From the NCBI GenBank assembly GCA_017631875.1, contig JAGBSL010000015.1:1-64000 (forward strand): DNA of 64,000 nt. Reading direction: 5' to 3'. The notes under the pieces were generated by a model. The model had not been told where the DNA came from. It did not search any database and worked only from the letters and a program-made list of their open reading frames with translations. The position numbers and the translations under genes are program-made. The DNA is from Bacteroidales bacterium. GTDB taxonomy: Bacteria > Bacteroidota > Bacteroidia > Bacteroidales > UBA932. Below are positions 17,689-26,523 of this stretch, piece by piece (the first letter of the stretch is position 1; the number at the start of each line of letters is the position of its first letter).

Positions 17689-20600
17689 TTACCATCCACC
17701 GATACCCTGTGACATTACTGTTACGTTAGTATCCATAACTGTTGCCTGTACATCAACGAAGAGTTCAGCAAAGTTACCTGTACCATTGAATGTACATGTA
17801 GTCTCAGTAAGGTTGCTATAAAGGAGAGAAGTACCTGAATCAACAAGATCACCAGTCTCCCAATCTGCAGTCATGATGCGGACTACACCTGAAGTTGCGT
17901 CTGTTGCCTCAATCTGGTAATATCCCTCGACACCAGCCATCCACATGCCGGCAGCCTCAGGACCATAGATTGCCTCATAGTCAATACCTGCCATGAAGTA
18001 ACCTGGCTGTGAAACGCCGAAATCAAGACATGCAGACATGCTCTCCATACCCATCATCATTGCGTATGCTGTCCAGTCGAATGCCCACTGCTTGCCCTCT
18101 ACTGAAAGCTCAACAGGCTCTTCATCACCTGGAAGCTCACCATTGATCATTGCAGTCATTCTGTCAGCAAGCTTCTGGAGCTCTGGCTGAACATCGATGT
18201 CCATGTAGTAGATAGTACCCTCAGCGTCCTTCCAGCTTACGCAAAGAACAACTGCTGGAGCAGGCTCATCCTGATAGTGGCTGAGATACTTGTATGAAGA
18301 CTCTACAGGCTCAGTTGTAGTGACAGCACCGAAGCCGAGAGACTCACTCCAAAGCTGACCAGCCTTTGCAGCTGCAGTCTCACCAAGAGTATATGACTGA
18401 GTATCAACATACTGAGCGATTACCTCTGTACCCTCAACTGGAGCAAGTGCGAAACCGATCTCATAGTAGTAGTGGTATCCGTAGCCCCACTCTGACTGAT
18501 CCTCATAACCATAGTATGCTGCATCACCCCATCCACCGTCTGGATAGAACTCGCTTACTGGAGGGAGGTTGAGAGTGATCTCTGGCTTAGTAGCATCGAA
18601 CTCAGCACCCTCAGTGATTGCCTCAGAGAGCTCGAATACAGTCTCGTACTCAAGGATTGCTGCAGAAGCACCTGGGTTACCCTCAGCGTCGATAGGAACG
18701 ATAGCGAAGTAGTATGGATAGCCATAGCTGTGACCGTCAACATAGAGAACGCCGTTTACAAGCTCCTCAGCTGTAACAGTCTTAACTGATGATGAAGTAG
18801 AGAAGAAGAGCTCCTCTGCCATCTGTGCATCATCCATACCCTCGTACTGGTTGTAGTACTTGGTCTGAGCAAGAACATACTTGTATGAAGCAGCCTCTTT
18901 GCCATCCTCGAATACAGGAGTGAACTTGAGGGTCTGAGTGTTCTTAAGAACGCCGTTCTCAAGGTTTGTAGTATAAGGCTCAGCCCAAAGGAGGTCAGCC
19001 TTTACAAGCTCCTTGGTAGTTGCCTCAACGTGAGCAATCTTACCATACTTACCTGTGTTGTCTACAACGAATGCGACGAAGTGCATTGTAGTAGCTGGAG
19101 AAGTGTTCTCTGTAAGATATACAGGCCATGACTTGATCTCAGCAGGTGAGTTTGGATATGAGTTCAATACGAGGTAGTCTACGAGATCCTCTTCGAATGC
19201 ACCGTAATCAGCGTAAGTAGCCTCGTCCATCCAAGCATAGTAGAATGCTGACCAGTCACCGTTTGCCGAAGGAGTTACCTCAACACCAAGTTCAGTATAT
19301 GGATCGAGGTTGATCTCTGCCATTACATAGTCCCAGATCTCATAGTCGTAAACCTCACCCATGTATGAAGTCACCTGCTTAGCAGAAAGGTCGATCGAAC
19401 CGCCATCTGTAAGAGCTGCAGTAGTGAACTGAGCGTAAACTACATCTGCAGGAGTGTAGTCATGCTTAGCACGTCCGTCAACTGGAAGGATGAATACGAA
19501 TACGTCTGAATCAGGCGAGTAGTTGCCGCTCATAGAGTAGCTTGTACCAGCTGCGATATCGAGAGCTGAACCTGTGTAGCTCTCAGTGTAGAGCTTACCA
19601 TAGTACATACCCTCAGCCATAGCCATTGCCATCTGCTCCTTGATATCGTCGATTGAAGTCCACTGAAGCTGTGACTCAGGCATTGCAACAGCAACATAAG
19701 AGTCAGCACCCTGAACCTCGACTGTCACCTCAACGTTGAATGCATTCTTAGCAGCCTCGTTCTCAGTGATAGTTACGTTAACTGGAGAGTAGTAAGCAAG
19801 CACGAGATCCTCGAGATCGTAAGGCATAGCCTCCGAGTTCTCTACTGCTGCCCAAACAACATACTCCTTACCAACCTGTGGCTCCTCACCGAGGAGTTCA
19901 GCGATAGCGACCTCAACCTCAGTCTCCTCACCCCAGTTAGATGGGTAGTCATCCATAAGTGACCAGTCACCCTGGTTCATTCTCTCAAGAAGGTCAGCTG
20001 TCTCAGCCTCGAGATTCTCTCTCTCAGAAACGCCATAGTAGAATGTAGCGTTGTACCAGCTTGCAGTACCAGCGAGAGTGAAGTAAGCGTTGCCAGCGTA
20101 AGCCTTCACGATGAGCGGCTGACCGGCAACCTCTACAGGAAGCTTACCTACCATGCACTTGCCGTCTATTGAGCAAGCGTGGATCTTCACATAACCGGCA
20201 GCAGCGTACTTAGCAGGGATCTCATAGTACTCGTCGTTCTCATCCCAGCCGTAGCCATCCTGGCAATCCTCATAGTTAGGAGCTGTGATCTCAACAAGTC
20301 CCTCTGAGTTGATCTCAGCATACCAACCCTTAGGAGCTGACATTACTGTGATGTCCTCGATGCCTGAAGACTTGATGGCAACCTGCATTGTTCCCTCTGA
20401 CTCGAAGTAAACCTTACCAGCGCGGATCTCGAATACGATCTGCTCAGGCTTCTCGATAGTGAACTCTGCGTCACCGACCTTGATGGTCACAGTGTCACCG
20501 TTGTCAACAAGAGACACCTCTGGGCAGACATGATCGCAAGGAACATACTGACATGGAGGTGCAGGCTCACAATCACACTCGGCAGCGAGAATGATACCTG

Positions 20601-20874
20601 TAGAAATCCAAGTATTGCCACCGTCGAATGAGTACTGAAGCTCATTCTCAGTAGTAACCTGGAATTTGAGAGTGTAGAGAGCATCTACACGAGCTGTGAG
20701 CTCCTCAAGCTGATTGAGGACAGACTCCAGATTCTGGACTCTTTTGTCGAGTGCGCTGATCTGCTCCTGAAGAGCAGTATCATCGTAACAAGACACGAAG
20801 AGAGAAGACGCTGCACAAAGTGTCATGACACCTGCGCAAAGGGACATAAGACCCTTCATAAACTGTCTTTTCAT
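17689..20874 (-). CDS. Very large acidic lipoprotein with coiled coil and five-cysteine cluster (DUF4988-like N terminus)
   Basis: 1061 residues with a lipoprotein signal ending at C29 (LFVSCYDD). A coiled coil (about 33-66: LQEQISALDKRVQNLESVL) precedes a short beta segment containing YSFDGGNTWISTG, an arrangement seen in DUF4988-type Bacteroidetes lipoproteins. Residues 100-117 hold five cysteines (C100, C102, C108, C113, C117) among prolines. The rest is a string of FN3-like beta units rich in Tyr, Glu and Ala. It is the last gene of the seven-gene operon and is followed by a strong terminator. The cysteine cluster in an exported protein encoded beside thioredoxin-fold proteins makes it a candidate redox substrate (inference). 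No catalytic motif recognised. Confidence 0.75.
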   Translation of the reverse strand: MKRQFMKGLMSLCAGVMTLCAASSLFVSCYDDTALQEQISALDKRVQNLESVLNQLEELTARVDALYTLKFQVTTENELQYSFDGGNTWISTGIILAAECDCEPAPPCQYVPCDHVCPEVSLVDNGDTVTIKVGDAEFTIEKPEQIVFEIRAGKVYFESEGTMQVAIKSSGIEDITVMSAPKGWYAEINSEGLVEITAPNYEDCQDGYGWDENDEYYEIPAKYAAAGYVKIHACSIDGKCMVGKLPVEVAGQPLIVKAYAGNAYFTLAGTASWYNATFYYGVSERENLEAETADLLERMNQGDWSLMDDYPSNWGEETEVEVAIAELLGEEPQVGKEYVVWAAVENSEAMPYDLEDLVLAYYSPVNVTITENEAAKNAFNVEVTVEVQGADSYVAVAMPESQLQWTSIDDIKEQMAMAMAEGMYYGKLYTESYTGSALDIAAGTSYSMSGNYSPDSDVFVFILPVDGRAKHDYTPADVVYAQFTTAALTDGGSIDLSAKQVTSYMGEVYDYEIWDYVMAEINLDPYTELGVEVTPSANGDWSAFYYAWMDEATYADYGAFEEDLVDYLVLNSYPNSPAEIKSWPVYLTENTSPATTMHFVAFVVDNTGKYGKIAHVEATTKELVKADLLWAEPYTTNLENGVLKNTQTLKFTPVFEDGKEAASYKYVLAQTKYYNQYEGMDDAQMAEELFFSTSSSVKTVTAEELVNGVLYVDGHSYGYPYYFAIVPIDAEGNPGASAAILEYETVFELSEAITEGAEFDATKPEITLNLPPVSEFYPDGGWGDAAYYGYEDQSEWGYGYHYYYEIGFALAPVEGTEVIAQYVDTQSYTLGETAAAKAGQLWSESLGFGAVTTTEPVESSYKYLSHYQDEPAPAVVLCVSWKDAEGTIYYMDIDVQPELQKLADRMTAMINGELPGDEEPVELSVEGKQWAFDWTAYAMMMGMESMSACLDFGVSQPGYFMAGIDYEAIYGPEAAGMWMAGVEGYYQIEATDATSGVVRIMTADWETGDLVDSGTSLLYSNLTETTCTFNGTGNFAELFVDVQATVMDTNVTVMSQGIGGW

Positions 20875-20940
20875 AATTAGATAGATTTAGTTAATAAATA
20901 ATAATGTAGTTATGTAGTTAAGTGTTATCAATTATATATG

Positions 20941-23229
20941 CTACTCTATTCCGAAGATCTCCTCAAGAGTCTGTGCCTTACCGTCCTGACAGATGAGGTG
21001 GTAGAGCTTATAGACCGGAGTTCCGTCAGCATCACGACCTGCTGCAATACAAGCAGCGATTACAGTCTGCGAACCTGCGAAGTCCTGTGAGGTATCGCTC
21101 TCGGCGCGCATACCGCCACCGTTCTCCTCAAATCCACCGGCAACCCACTCGTAGATACCGTTTACCCAGTCCTCATAGCTATAACCAGAGTCCTTGATGT
21201 TGTTCATATGACCCTTGTTGATACCTGGCATGAACGCCGAAAGGTCAGCTGGATTATCTGTATAGCAATAGAGGAAGTACTCTACGTCATGGTCGATCTT
21301 ATATGTGACAGTCCAATCGTACTGGTCATAGTTCGACGGAACAAGCGCCATATTGATTGTAGGATCCGGTCCGACCTGGATCTCTGAAGTTCTGATTGTT
21401 GCGAAATGCATCGGGCTGATGTTTCCGTCAAAGTCCTCAGCACACATGAAAACTGTGTAGTCTGTATCAGGAGTCATTCCGGTCCATGTGAGACCGTCAC
21501 GTCCGCTTGGGTCTGTAGGCCATGCATTGATCAGCATGTTTGAAGAGCCGGCACCGAGGATGAAATCGATCCACTCCTTCCATGAGCTGTTCTGGTCGAG
21601 ACCAGGATTGTTGTCAGCTGTCATGTACTGCACATAAACCATTGAAACAGTAGCAGGATCATATGTGATTGTACCTCTGAACTGTGTTCTGCCAGGATTG
21701 TCGAGAACGAGCTTGAGATCCTTTGCCTTACAGTTGTCCGGAGACTCGAGATTTCTCTTATCAGTTGTGAATGTCTCCGAGATCTGCAACTCAGTAAGCT
21801 GCTGAGCACCGTTACGTCCTACGAACACAACTGCATAAGTGTTGCCTGGCCAGATCGACACATTGGCTGCATCCATTGCCGCAAAGGCGCTTACAGCCTC
21901 AAGTCTTACAACTGCGCTGCCTCCAGTCGCCTCGCCAGCCTCAGCATCCCATGCGAAGTTAGGGTTGTGGCAACCATAACCGAAATCCCTGATATAACGG
22001 GCAAGAGTTCTCTTGTCCTTAGCGCTCATTGCGTTGATCTCCTCGATGTATGATACAGGGAACACATTATAGAACACTGTCTGGCAATCCTTGCTGAATG
22101 TCACGTCAAACTCGACATACGAAGACGCTACTCTATCCTCGAGAACATCCACTGCAAGCTCAGCCTCCGGCATATCCTCAGGAACCTCCATCAGATGGAA
22201 GTCACGACGGCTGTAGCCCTCCTGCGGAGTGAGGTTTGCATCAACTGCCACAGCACATGTGGTGCTCATGATGGTAGCATCTGCCTCGTCACCGTATTTA
22301 ACAGAATAGTAAAGGCTCTCAGGGTTGTTAGGATCATTCTCCACAGACGGTGCAGTCACACGTGTGCGGATGAAATCGCGGAACAATGTGTCACCGAACG
22401 CATCGATGTACGCATCGATCTCAGAAGAAAGATATCCGAAGAAGTATACTGCAGCTGCATCTGCATTAAGATAGTGCTGGACGCCAAAAGAAGTATATCC
22501 TGCATTAACCTCGATCTCACACTGCGGGTCGCCGATAAGAGGCTGGCTTGTTGTGTGTACATAACAAAGGGTGAGGTCCTCCTGGGTCACGCTGCTGATG
22601 TTCTCCTCAGTACTTGCTACGACAGCGATGATGTAGTCACAATCAGGGATTGCAATCGCTGATGCTGCCGAATAAGGAGTGTTCATCCAGTCGAACTCGA
22701 CCTGAAGGAAGTCGTCTGCATCCTCAAAGTCATTGATGCTGAATGCATATCCGCCGCTACCGCTCTCATTGAAAAGATACTCGCGGATGCGCTCGTTCAC
22801 TGCCCATGACTCAGACTCTGTAAGGTTGCCGAATGCCTTGTCATTCAAGAGGTTGTTATACAGCTGCGCAAGCGGGTAAACATCAAGCTTGAAAGACTGT
22901 ACGAGCGGACCTGGACGAAGCTCGAACACGAAGTTCTGGTCCTCGACCTTCGTAACCTCGATAGTCACACCTACCTCTGAACCCTCTACGAGAAGATTTC
23001 CACACTCGATAGGGAACTCCTCAATGAACGGGAACTCGAACTGCTGCGGCTTCTGGGTATTACCCTGATCGCCGTTACCGTCACCATTTTCATCTCCATT
23101 ACCAGGATCTACCGGTGTCTCAGTACCTTCTTCATCCTTGTTATCATCCTCTTCAGGCTGAGGCTTGTCACAAGCCACGATACCGAAGGCAACAAGACCT
23201 GCCAACAGAAAATTGATTGTTTTTTTCAT
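20941..23229 (-). CDS. Large lipoprotein with acidic Gly/Asn/Asp linker, unknown function
   Basis: 762 residues with a lipoprotein signal ending at C20 (IVACDKP). It is followed at once by an acidic stretch (PEEDDNKDEEGTE) that could act as a Bacteroidetes surface-export signal, and by a GNGDENGDGNGDQGN linker. The body is beta-rich with repeated FN3-like motifs, for example MTPDTDYTVFMCAEDFDGN near 545 and WPGNTYAVVFVGRNG near 460. It lies 13 bases after an omp28 gene and 66 bases before the next large lipoprotein. That 66-base gap is AT-rich, has a TAACTACAT direct repeat, and shows no TAnnTTTG element. No enzyme motif was recognised; it resembles the BACON proteins in domain style but lacks a clear BACON domain. 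Confidence 0.72.
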   Translation of the reverse strand: MKKTINFLLAGLVAFGIVACDKPQPEEDDNKDEEGTETPVDPGNGDENGDGNGDQGNTQKPQQFEFPFIEEFPIECGNLLVEGSEVGVTIEVTKVEDQNFVFELRPGPLVQSFKLDVYPLAQLYNNLLNDKAFGNLTESESWAVNERIREYLFNESGSGGYAFSINDFEDADDFLQVEFDWMNTPYSAASAIAIPDCDYIIAVVASTEENISSVTQEDLTLCYVHTTSQPLIGDPQCEIEVNAGYTSFGVQHYLNADAAAVYFFGYLSSEIDAYIDAFGDTLFRDFIRTRVTAPSVENDPNNPESLYYSVKYGDEADATIMSTTCAVAVDANLTPQEGYSRRDFHLMEVPEDMPEAELAVDVLEDRVASSYVEFDVTFSKDCQTVFYNVFPVSYIEEINAMSAKDKRTLARYIRDFGYGCHNPNFAWDAEAGEATGGSAVVRLEAVSAFAAMDAANVSIWPGNTYAVVFVGRNGAQQLTELQISETFTTDKRNLESPDNCKAKDLKLVLDNPGRTQFRGTITYDPATVSMVYVQYMTADNNPGLDQNSSWKEWIDFILGAGSSNMLINAWPTDPSGRDGLTWTGMTPDTDYTVFMCAEDFDGNISPMHFATIRTSEIQVGPDPTINMALVPSNYDQYDWTVTYKIDHDVEYFLYCYTDNPADLSAFMPGINKGHMNNIKDSGYSYEDWVNGIYEWVAGGFEENGGGMRAESDTSQDFAGSQTVIAACIAAGRDADGTPVYKLYHLICQDGKAQTLEEIFGIE

Positions 23230-23242
23230 AGTATATAAAGCT

Positions 23243-24316
23243 TTATTTTAAATCATATCCGGAATCTCCGCTGTCAAATGCGCAGACATTCATATTATTT
23301 ACGTATCCGTCCTGGTCCAATGCCAGAGCATAAATCTCGGTATTTTCAAGCACCCATCTCTTGTCCACCGGAATTGTCCACGACTTGGTCGCCTCCTCAC
23401 CAGCAGCTATCCTGCCGTCATCAGTGATCTTCTCACCAGCAAATGTTCCCGCATAGCTGGTCACCACCTGACGAACGACATGCTTGTGGGTGTAATCATT
23501 CAGTTCACCATATGTGCCGTGCTTCTGATAGCCTACGATCTTATCCTGAATCACCAGGACTACAACCCTATACTCGGTAGTAAACTCCGAGGCCACCTTC
23601 ACCTGGATTTCCGCAGTCTTGCCGTCGGCTGAAATCGACGATGACACTGCAAGTCCGCAATAAGGAGTGTGGTCCGCGAATGCGGCCTTCAATGCCTCGT
23701 TGAATCCTGCCAGTCCCTCAGTGTTCAGTCCTCCAGCATTTCTGAAGTCGATGGTATAAGACGGCAGCTCCAGACCTACAAACATGTTCTTAAGGTCCAT
23801 GGTCTCCTTTATTGCCAAAGAATCCGGTCCCATCTCCTCCGAATGGAAGGCGCAGATGTGGATGTTCGACTTCCTGGCAGCCATCGCAGGCTTTGACAGC
23901 TGAAGAGCCATATTGTCATATCCTTCCGGACAGAAGGCGCAAGATGCACCTGTGAACTCTGCAATGAGAACGTGCCTGTCATACTTGGACTCTATCTTCA
24001 CATCAGAATTTATGACATCAACAGTAACCACGTTAGACTCAAGGCCATTGTAAACGGCATGAAATACTGCTGACCCTTCTGCAGCAGGAGTGTAGATATT
24101 TCCCTCCAGGCCTTCTGCAGACGAGACGATGGTAGACTGGTCAGTCACGTCAACACCATTATATGTCACCGTAAACTCAGCCTTTGTCTCGGAAGCAAGA
24201 TCGATCTCAGCATCGCTGACCTCAAGTACAGGAAGTGACGAATCATCTACTGTACCAGAGCATGCCATCATAGCAGCCGCACAGAAAGCTGTAAATATGT
24301 ATCTTAATTTCATCAT
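23243..24316 (-). CDS. Omp28-related lipoprotein with thioredoxin-like CAFC site
   Basis: 357 residues from the ATG at 24316, which follows the preceding stop as TAA-T-ATG; a start four codons upstream would lie inside the previous gene and precede the signal. The lipoprotein signal ends at C19 (MMACSG). One Ig-like domain (about 28-105) precedes HVLIAEFTGASCAFCPEG, with C126 and C129. GLELPSYTIDF provides the cis-Pro-like loop. It is the shortest Omp28 of the tandem triplet. The pair CAFC has a bulky Phe, unlike thioredoxin. Translationally coupled to the gene upstream, so similar amounts of the three paralogues are likely. Confidence 0.86.
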   Translation of the reverse strand: MMKLRYIFTAFCAAAMMACSGTVDDSSLPVLEVSDAEIDLASETKAEFTVTYNGVDVTDQSTIVSSAEGLEGNIYTPAAEGSAVFHAVYNGLESNVVTVDVINSDVKIESKYDRHVLIAEFTGASCAFCPEGYDNMALQLSKPAMAARKSNIHICAFHSEEMGPDSLAIKETMDLKNMFVGLELPSYTIDFRNAGGLNTEGLAGFNEALKAAFADHTPYCGLAVSSSISADGKTAEIQVKVASEFTTEYRVVVLVIQDKIVGYQKHGTYGELNDYTHKHVVRQVVTSYAGTFAGEKITDDGRIAAGEEATKSWTIPVDKRWVLENTEIYALALDQDGYVNNMNVCAFDSGDSGYDLK

Positions 24317-24317
24317 A

Positions 24318-25424
24318 TTACTCTGCATATTGATAGCCTACACTCTCACCAAGCTTACACTCGGCAACGTTATTCACGACGAAAGTATAACCGCCGTCTG
24401 TCGAGGTGCTGGCTGCAACAATCACACGAAGGTTCTCCTTCTTCCACTCCGGTGAGAGAGTCAGTGTCTTGGACGCCTTTGCCTCCACGCCGACTGTGAG
24501 AGGGAGGTTGTCATTGAGCTTGTCACCCTTCTCGCTGGTAAGGACAGCACGTACGACATTATTATGGACATAATCCTTGACTCCTGTCTGCTCTGCAACG
24601 ATACCGTCCTCCACAACGAATACGAGGTAACGGTATATTGACGGGATGTTTGAAGTCACGCCGATATTGATCTGATCCTGCGAGGTCGCATCTATTGACA
24701 CACCACACTGAGGCTGATATGATCCGATCTCCTCAACAAAGCTTTCCGTAAAAGACGGACCTATTAGGTGAGTTCCCTGACGCATGTTCCAGAAAAGTCT
24801 TGGGAGACCGTCGAAGCCACCGAGAGCGGCATTAAACAGCGTTGTCGCAGGAATAGTCATCGGATCTGCAACAGCTCCCATGTGAGAATGGAAAGCCACA
24901 ACTGAAACCACGCCCGGATTTGCATCCTGGACAGCCTTGAGGCCCTTGGTCGCTGACGGACAGCTTGTACATCCTGTTGAAGTGAAGTACACTCCAAGGA
25001 CACGCTGTTCATAAACCTTTGTCTCTCCTGAGAAATATGGCTTCGCTTCTACTGTTACAGAGTTGTCGGTATAGAACTTACCACCATAATAATACTCAGC
25101 TGTAAACTTATACGTACCGGCAGTGACTGTCGAGAATTTGTTTGAAGCCTTGGAGCGCTTTTCCTCGCCGTCATATTCTCTGATCAGAACAAGAGTCTGG
25201 GCTGAGCTGACATCTTCCTTACCGAACATCACAGTGAAGGTCACCATATCGTTTCCGTCAGCTGTAATCTCTGTCTTATCGGCAAAGATGCGCAGAACAC
25301 CTTCCGGAACCTCCTCCATAGGGTTTCCATCAGGACCGTCCGGCTTCTGTGCTTCCGGATCTATTGTTCCCGAACAAGCCGCAAAAGCAAGAACAGCAAA
25401 AATACATGTAAGCTTCTTGAGCAT
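24318..25424 (-). CDS. Omp28-related lipoprotein with thioredoxin-like CTSC site
   Basis: 368 residues from the ATG at 25424 (TAA-T-ATG junction), which directly precedes the signal ending at C17 (FAACSG). A three-codon longer start is possible but overlaps the upstream gene. A beta domain (about 40-135) leads into RVLGVYFTSTGCTSCPSATK, with C152 and C155, then VVAFHSHMG and a cis-Pro-like loop GLPRLFWN. The middle gene of three consecutive omp28 genes. Its sequence is clearly diverged from the flanking copies, so they are old duplicates or functionally distinct members. Periplasmic or surface location is inferred from the lipobox. Confidence 0.86.
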   Translation of the reverse strand: MLKKLTCIFAVLAFAACSGTIDPEAQKPDGPDGNPMEEVPEGVLRIFADKTEITADGNDMVTFTVMFGKEDVSSAQTLVLIREYDGEEKRSKASNKFSTVTAGTYKFTAEYYYGGKFYTDNSVTVEAKPYFSGETKVYEQRVLGVYFTSTGCTSCPSATKGLKAVQDANPGVVSVVAFHSHMGAVADPMTIPATTLFNAALGGFDGLPRLFWNMRQGTHLIGPSFTESFVEEIGSYQPQCGVSIDATSQDQINIGVTSNIPSIYRYLVFVVEDGIVAEQTGVKDYVHNNVVRAVLTSEKGDKLNDNLPLTVGVEAKASKTLTLSPEWKKENLRVIVAASTSTDGGYTFVVNNVAECKLGESVGYQYAE

Positions 25425-25425
25425 A

Positions 25426-26523
25426 TTAGTCATTCAGAATATAATCTACTGATTCTCCTGCCTTTACCTCTACGATATTGTCCATTCTTGCAAACTCTCC
25501 ATCAGGAACGAGCGCAAAAGCGACAACTGAAAGGTCCTCGACCTTATGATTTCCAGCCGGAATCTGCTGAGTGAATGTCATGGTGCCATCCTTCTCAACC
25601 TTGGTAAGGCTCTGCGACGAGTACATGAAGAAGTTACCTGTAGCCGCCCTTACGATATGAGAATATCTGCCTCCCTCGTTGGTACCACCGGAAACCGTCT
25701 GGTTGTTTAGAAGCATCACCATACCCATGTCATAGCTTCCGCCAGTAGCAGAAGTCAGCTCTGCAGTCGCATTGATGACATTATTTGACGAATCGTATTC
25801 TGTCGAAAGCTTGATTCCGCATGTTGCAGGATACTGGGCACGAAGATCCCAGATCTCCTTGTCAAGGGCAGTTGAAGTATTTTCAATAGTTGTTTCCTTC
25901 AGGTCAAGGACCACAGTTGGGAAACCGACACCGCCGAAATATGAGATGATGAACTCACCATAGCTATAATCCCATCCGCCAGGAGTTACAGACAATTCGT
26001 CCTGACCATGCCAGCAAAGCTCCACAGAATGGGCCTTGGTGTCACCGTTGAGTCCCTCAAGGGCCTTGGTCATCACTGCGCACGGACCGCACCAGGTCGC
26101 TGTAGCCTTGTAGATGCCGACATTCTTATGATACTTCTCATAAGATGCCCTGTTCCTGGCAACCACCTCAACGGTGTTGGCGCTGTTCTTTCCCTTATAC
26201 TTGGCTGAGAAATGGTATGTTCCGTTTGAAATGAAGCTGATTGTCTTCTCCATTCTTGTCACTCTGACGCCTTCCTCGGAAGTGATGTTGACGCCTTGAA
26301 GAGTGTTCTTGTCGTCAAGCATCTCTCTTCCGTATGCATCCTTGAGAGAGAATGTCACGATATCCTTTCCGCTTGCCTCGACCTCAGCCTTGTCCACAGA
26401 CAGGGTGAAAGGCTCGGTAAATTCGTCCGGAATTATACCAGGGTCCTGATTTTCAGGGTCAACCGTTCCCGAGCATGATGCCGCGAGAACGATTGCCGAA
26501 ATATATAGAAGTATTCTTTTCAT
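25426..26523 (-). CDS. Omp28-related thioredoxin-fold lipoprotein with canonical CGPC site
   Basis: 365 residues with a lipoprotein signal ending at C17 (LAASCSG). An Ig-like beta domain (about 38-122) precedes GIYKATATWCGPCAVMTKAL, with C145 and C148, the same WCGPC as thioredoxin itself. GVGFPTVVLDL supplies the cis-Pro loop. Of the six Omp28-type proteins here it is the one most likely to be a true disulfide reductase. Its start overlaps the stop of the DUF6029 barrel gene (TAATG), and its stop is one base from the next omp28. This suggests a tightly co-translated set. Confidence 0.88.
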   Translation of the reverse strand: MKRILLYISAIVLAASCSGTVDPENQDPGIIPDEFTEPFTLSVDKAEVEASGKDIVTFSLKDAYGREMLDDKNTLQGVNITSEEGVRVTRMEKTISFISNGTYHFSAKYKGKNSANTVEVVARNRASYEKYHKNVGIYKATATWCGPCAVMTKALEGLNGDTKAHSVELCWHGQDELSVTPGGWDYSYGEFIISYFGGVGFPTVVLDLKETTIENTSTALDKEIWDLRAQYPATCGIKLSTEYDSSNNVINATAELTSATGGSYDMGMVMLLNNQTVSGGTNEGGRYSHIVRAATGNFFMYSSQSLTKVEKDGTMTFTQQIPAGNHKVEDLSVVAFALVPDGEFARMDNIVEVKAGESVDYILND

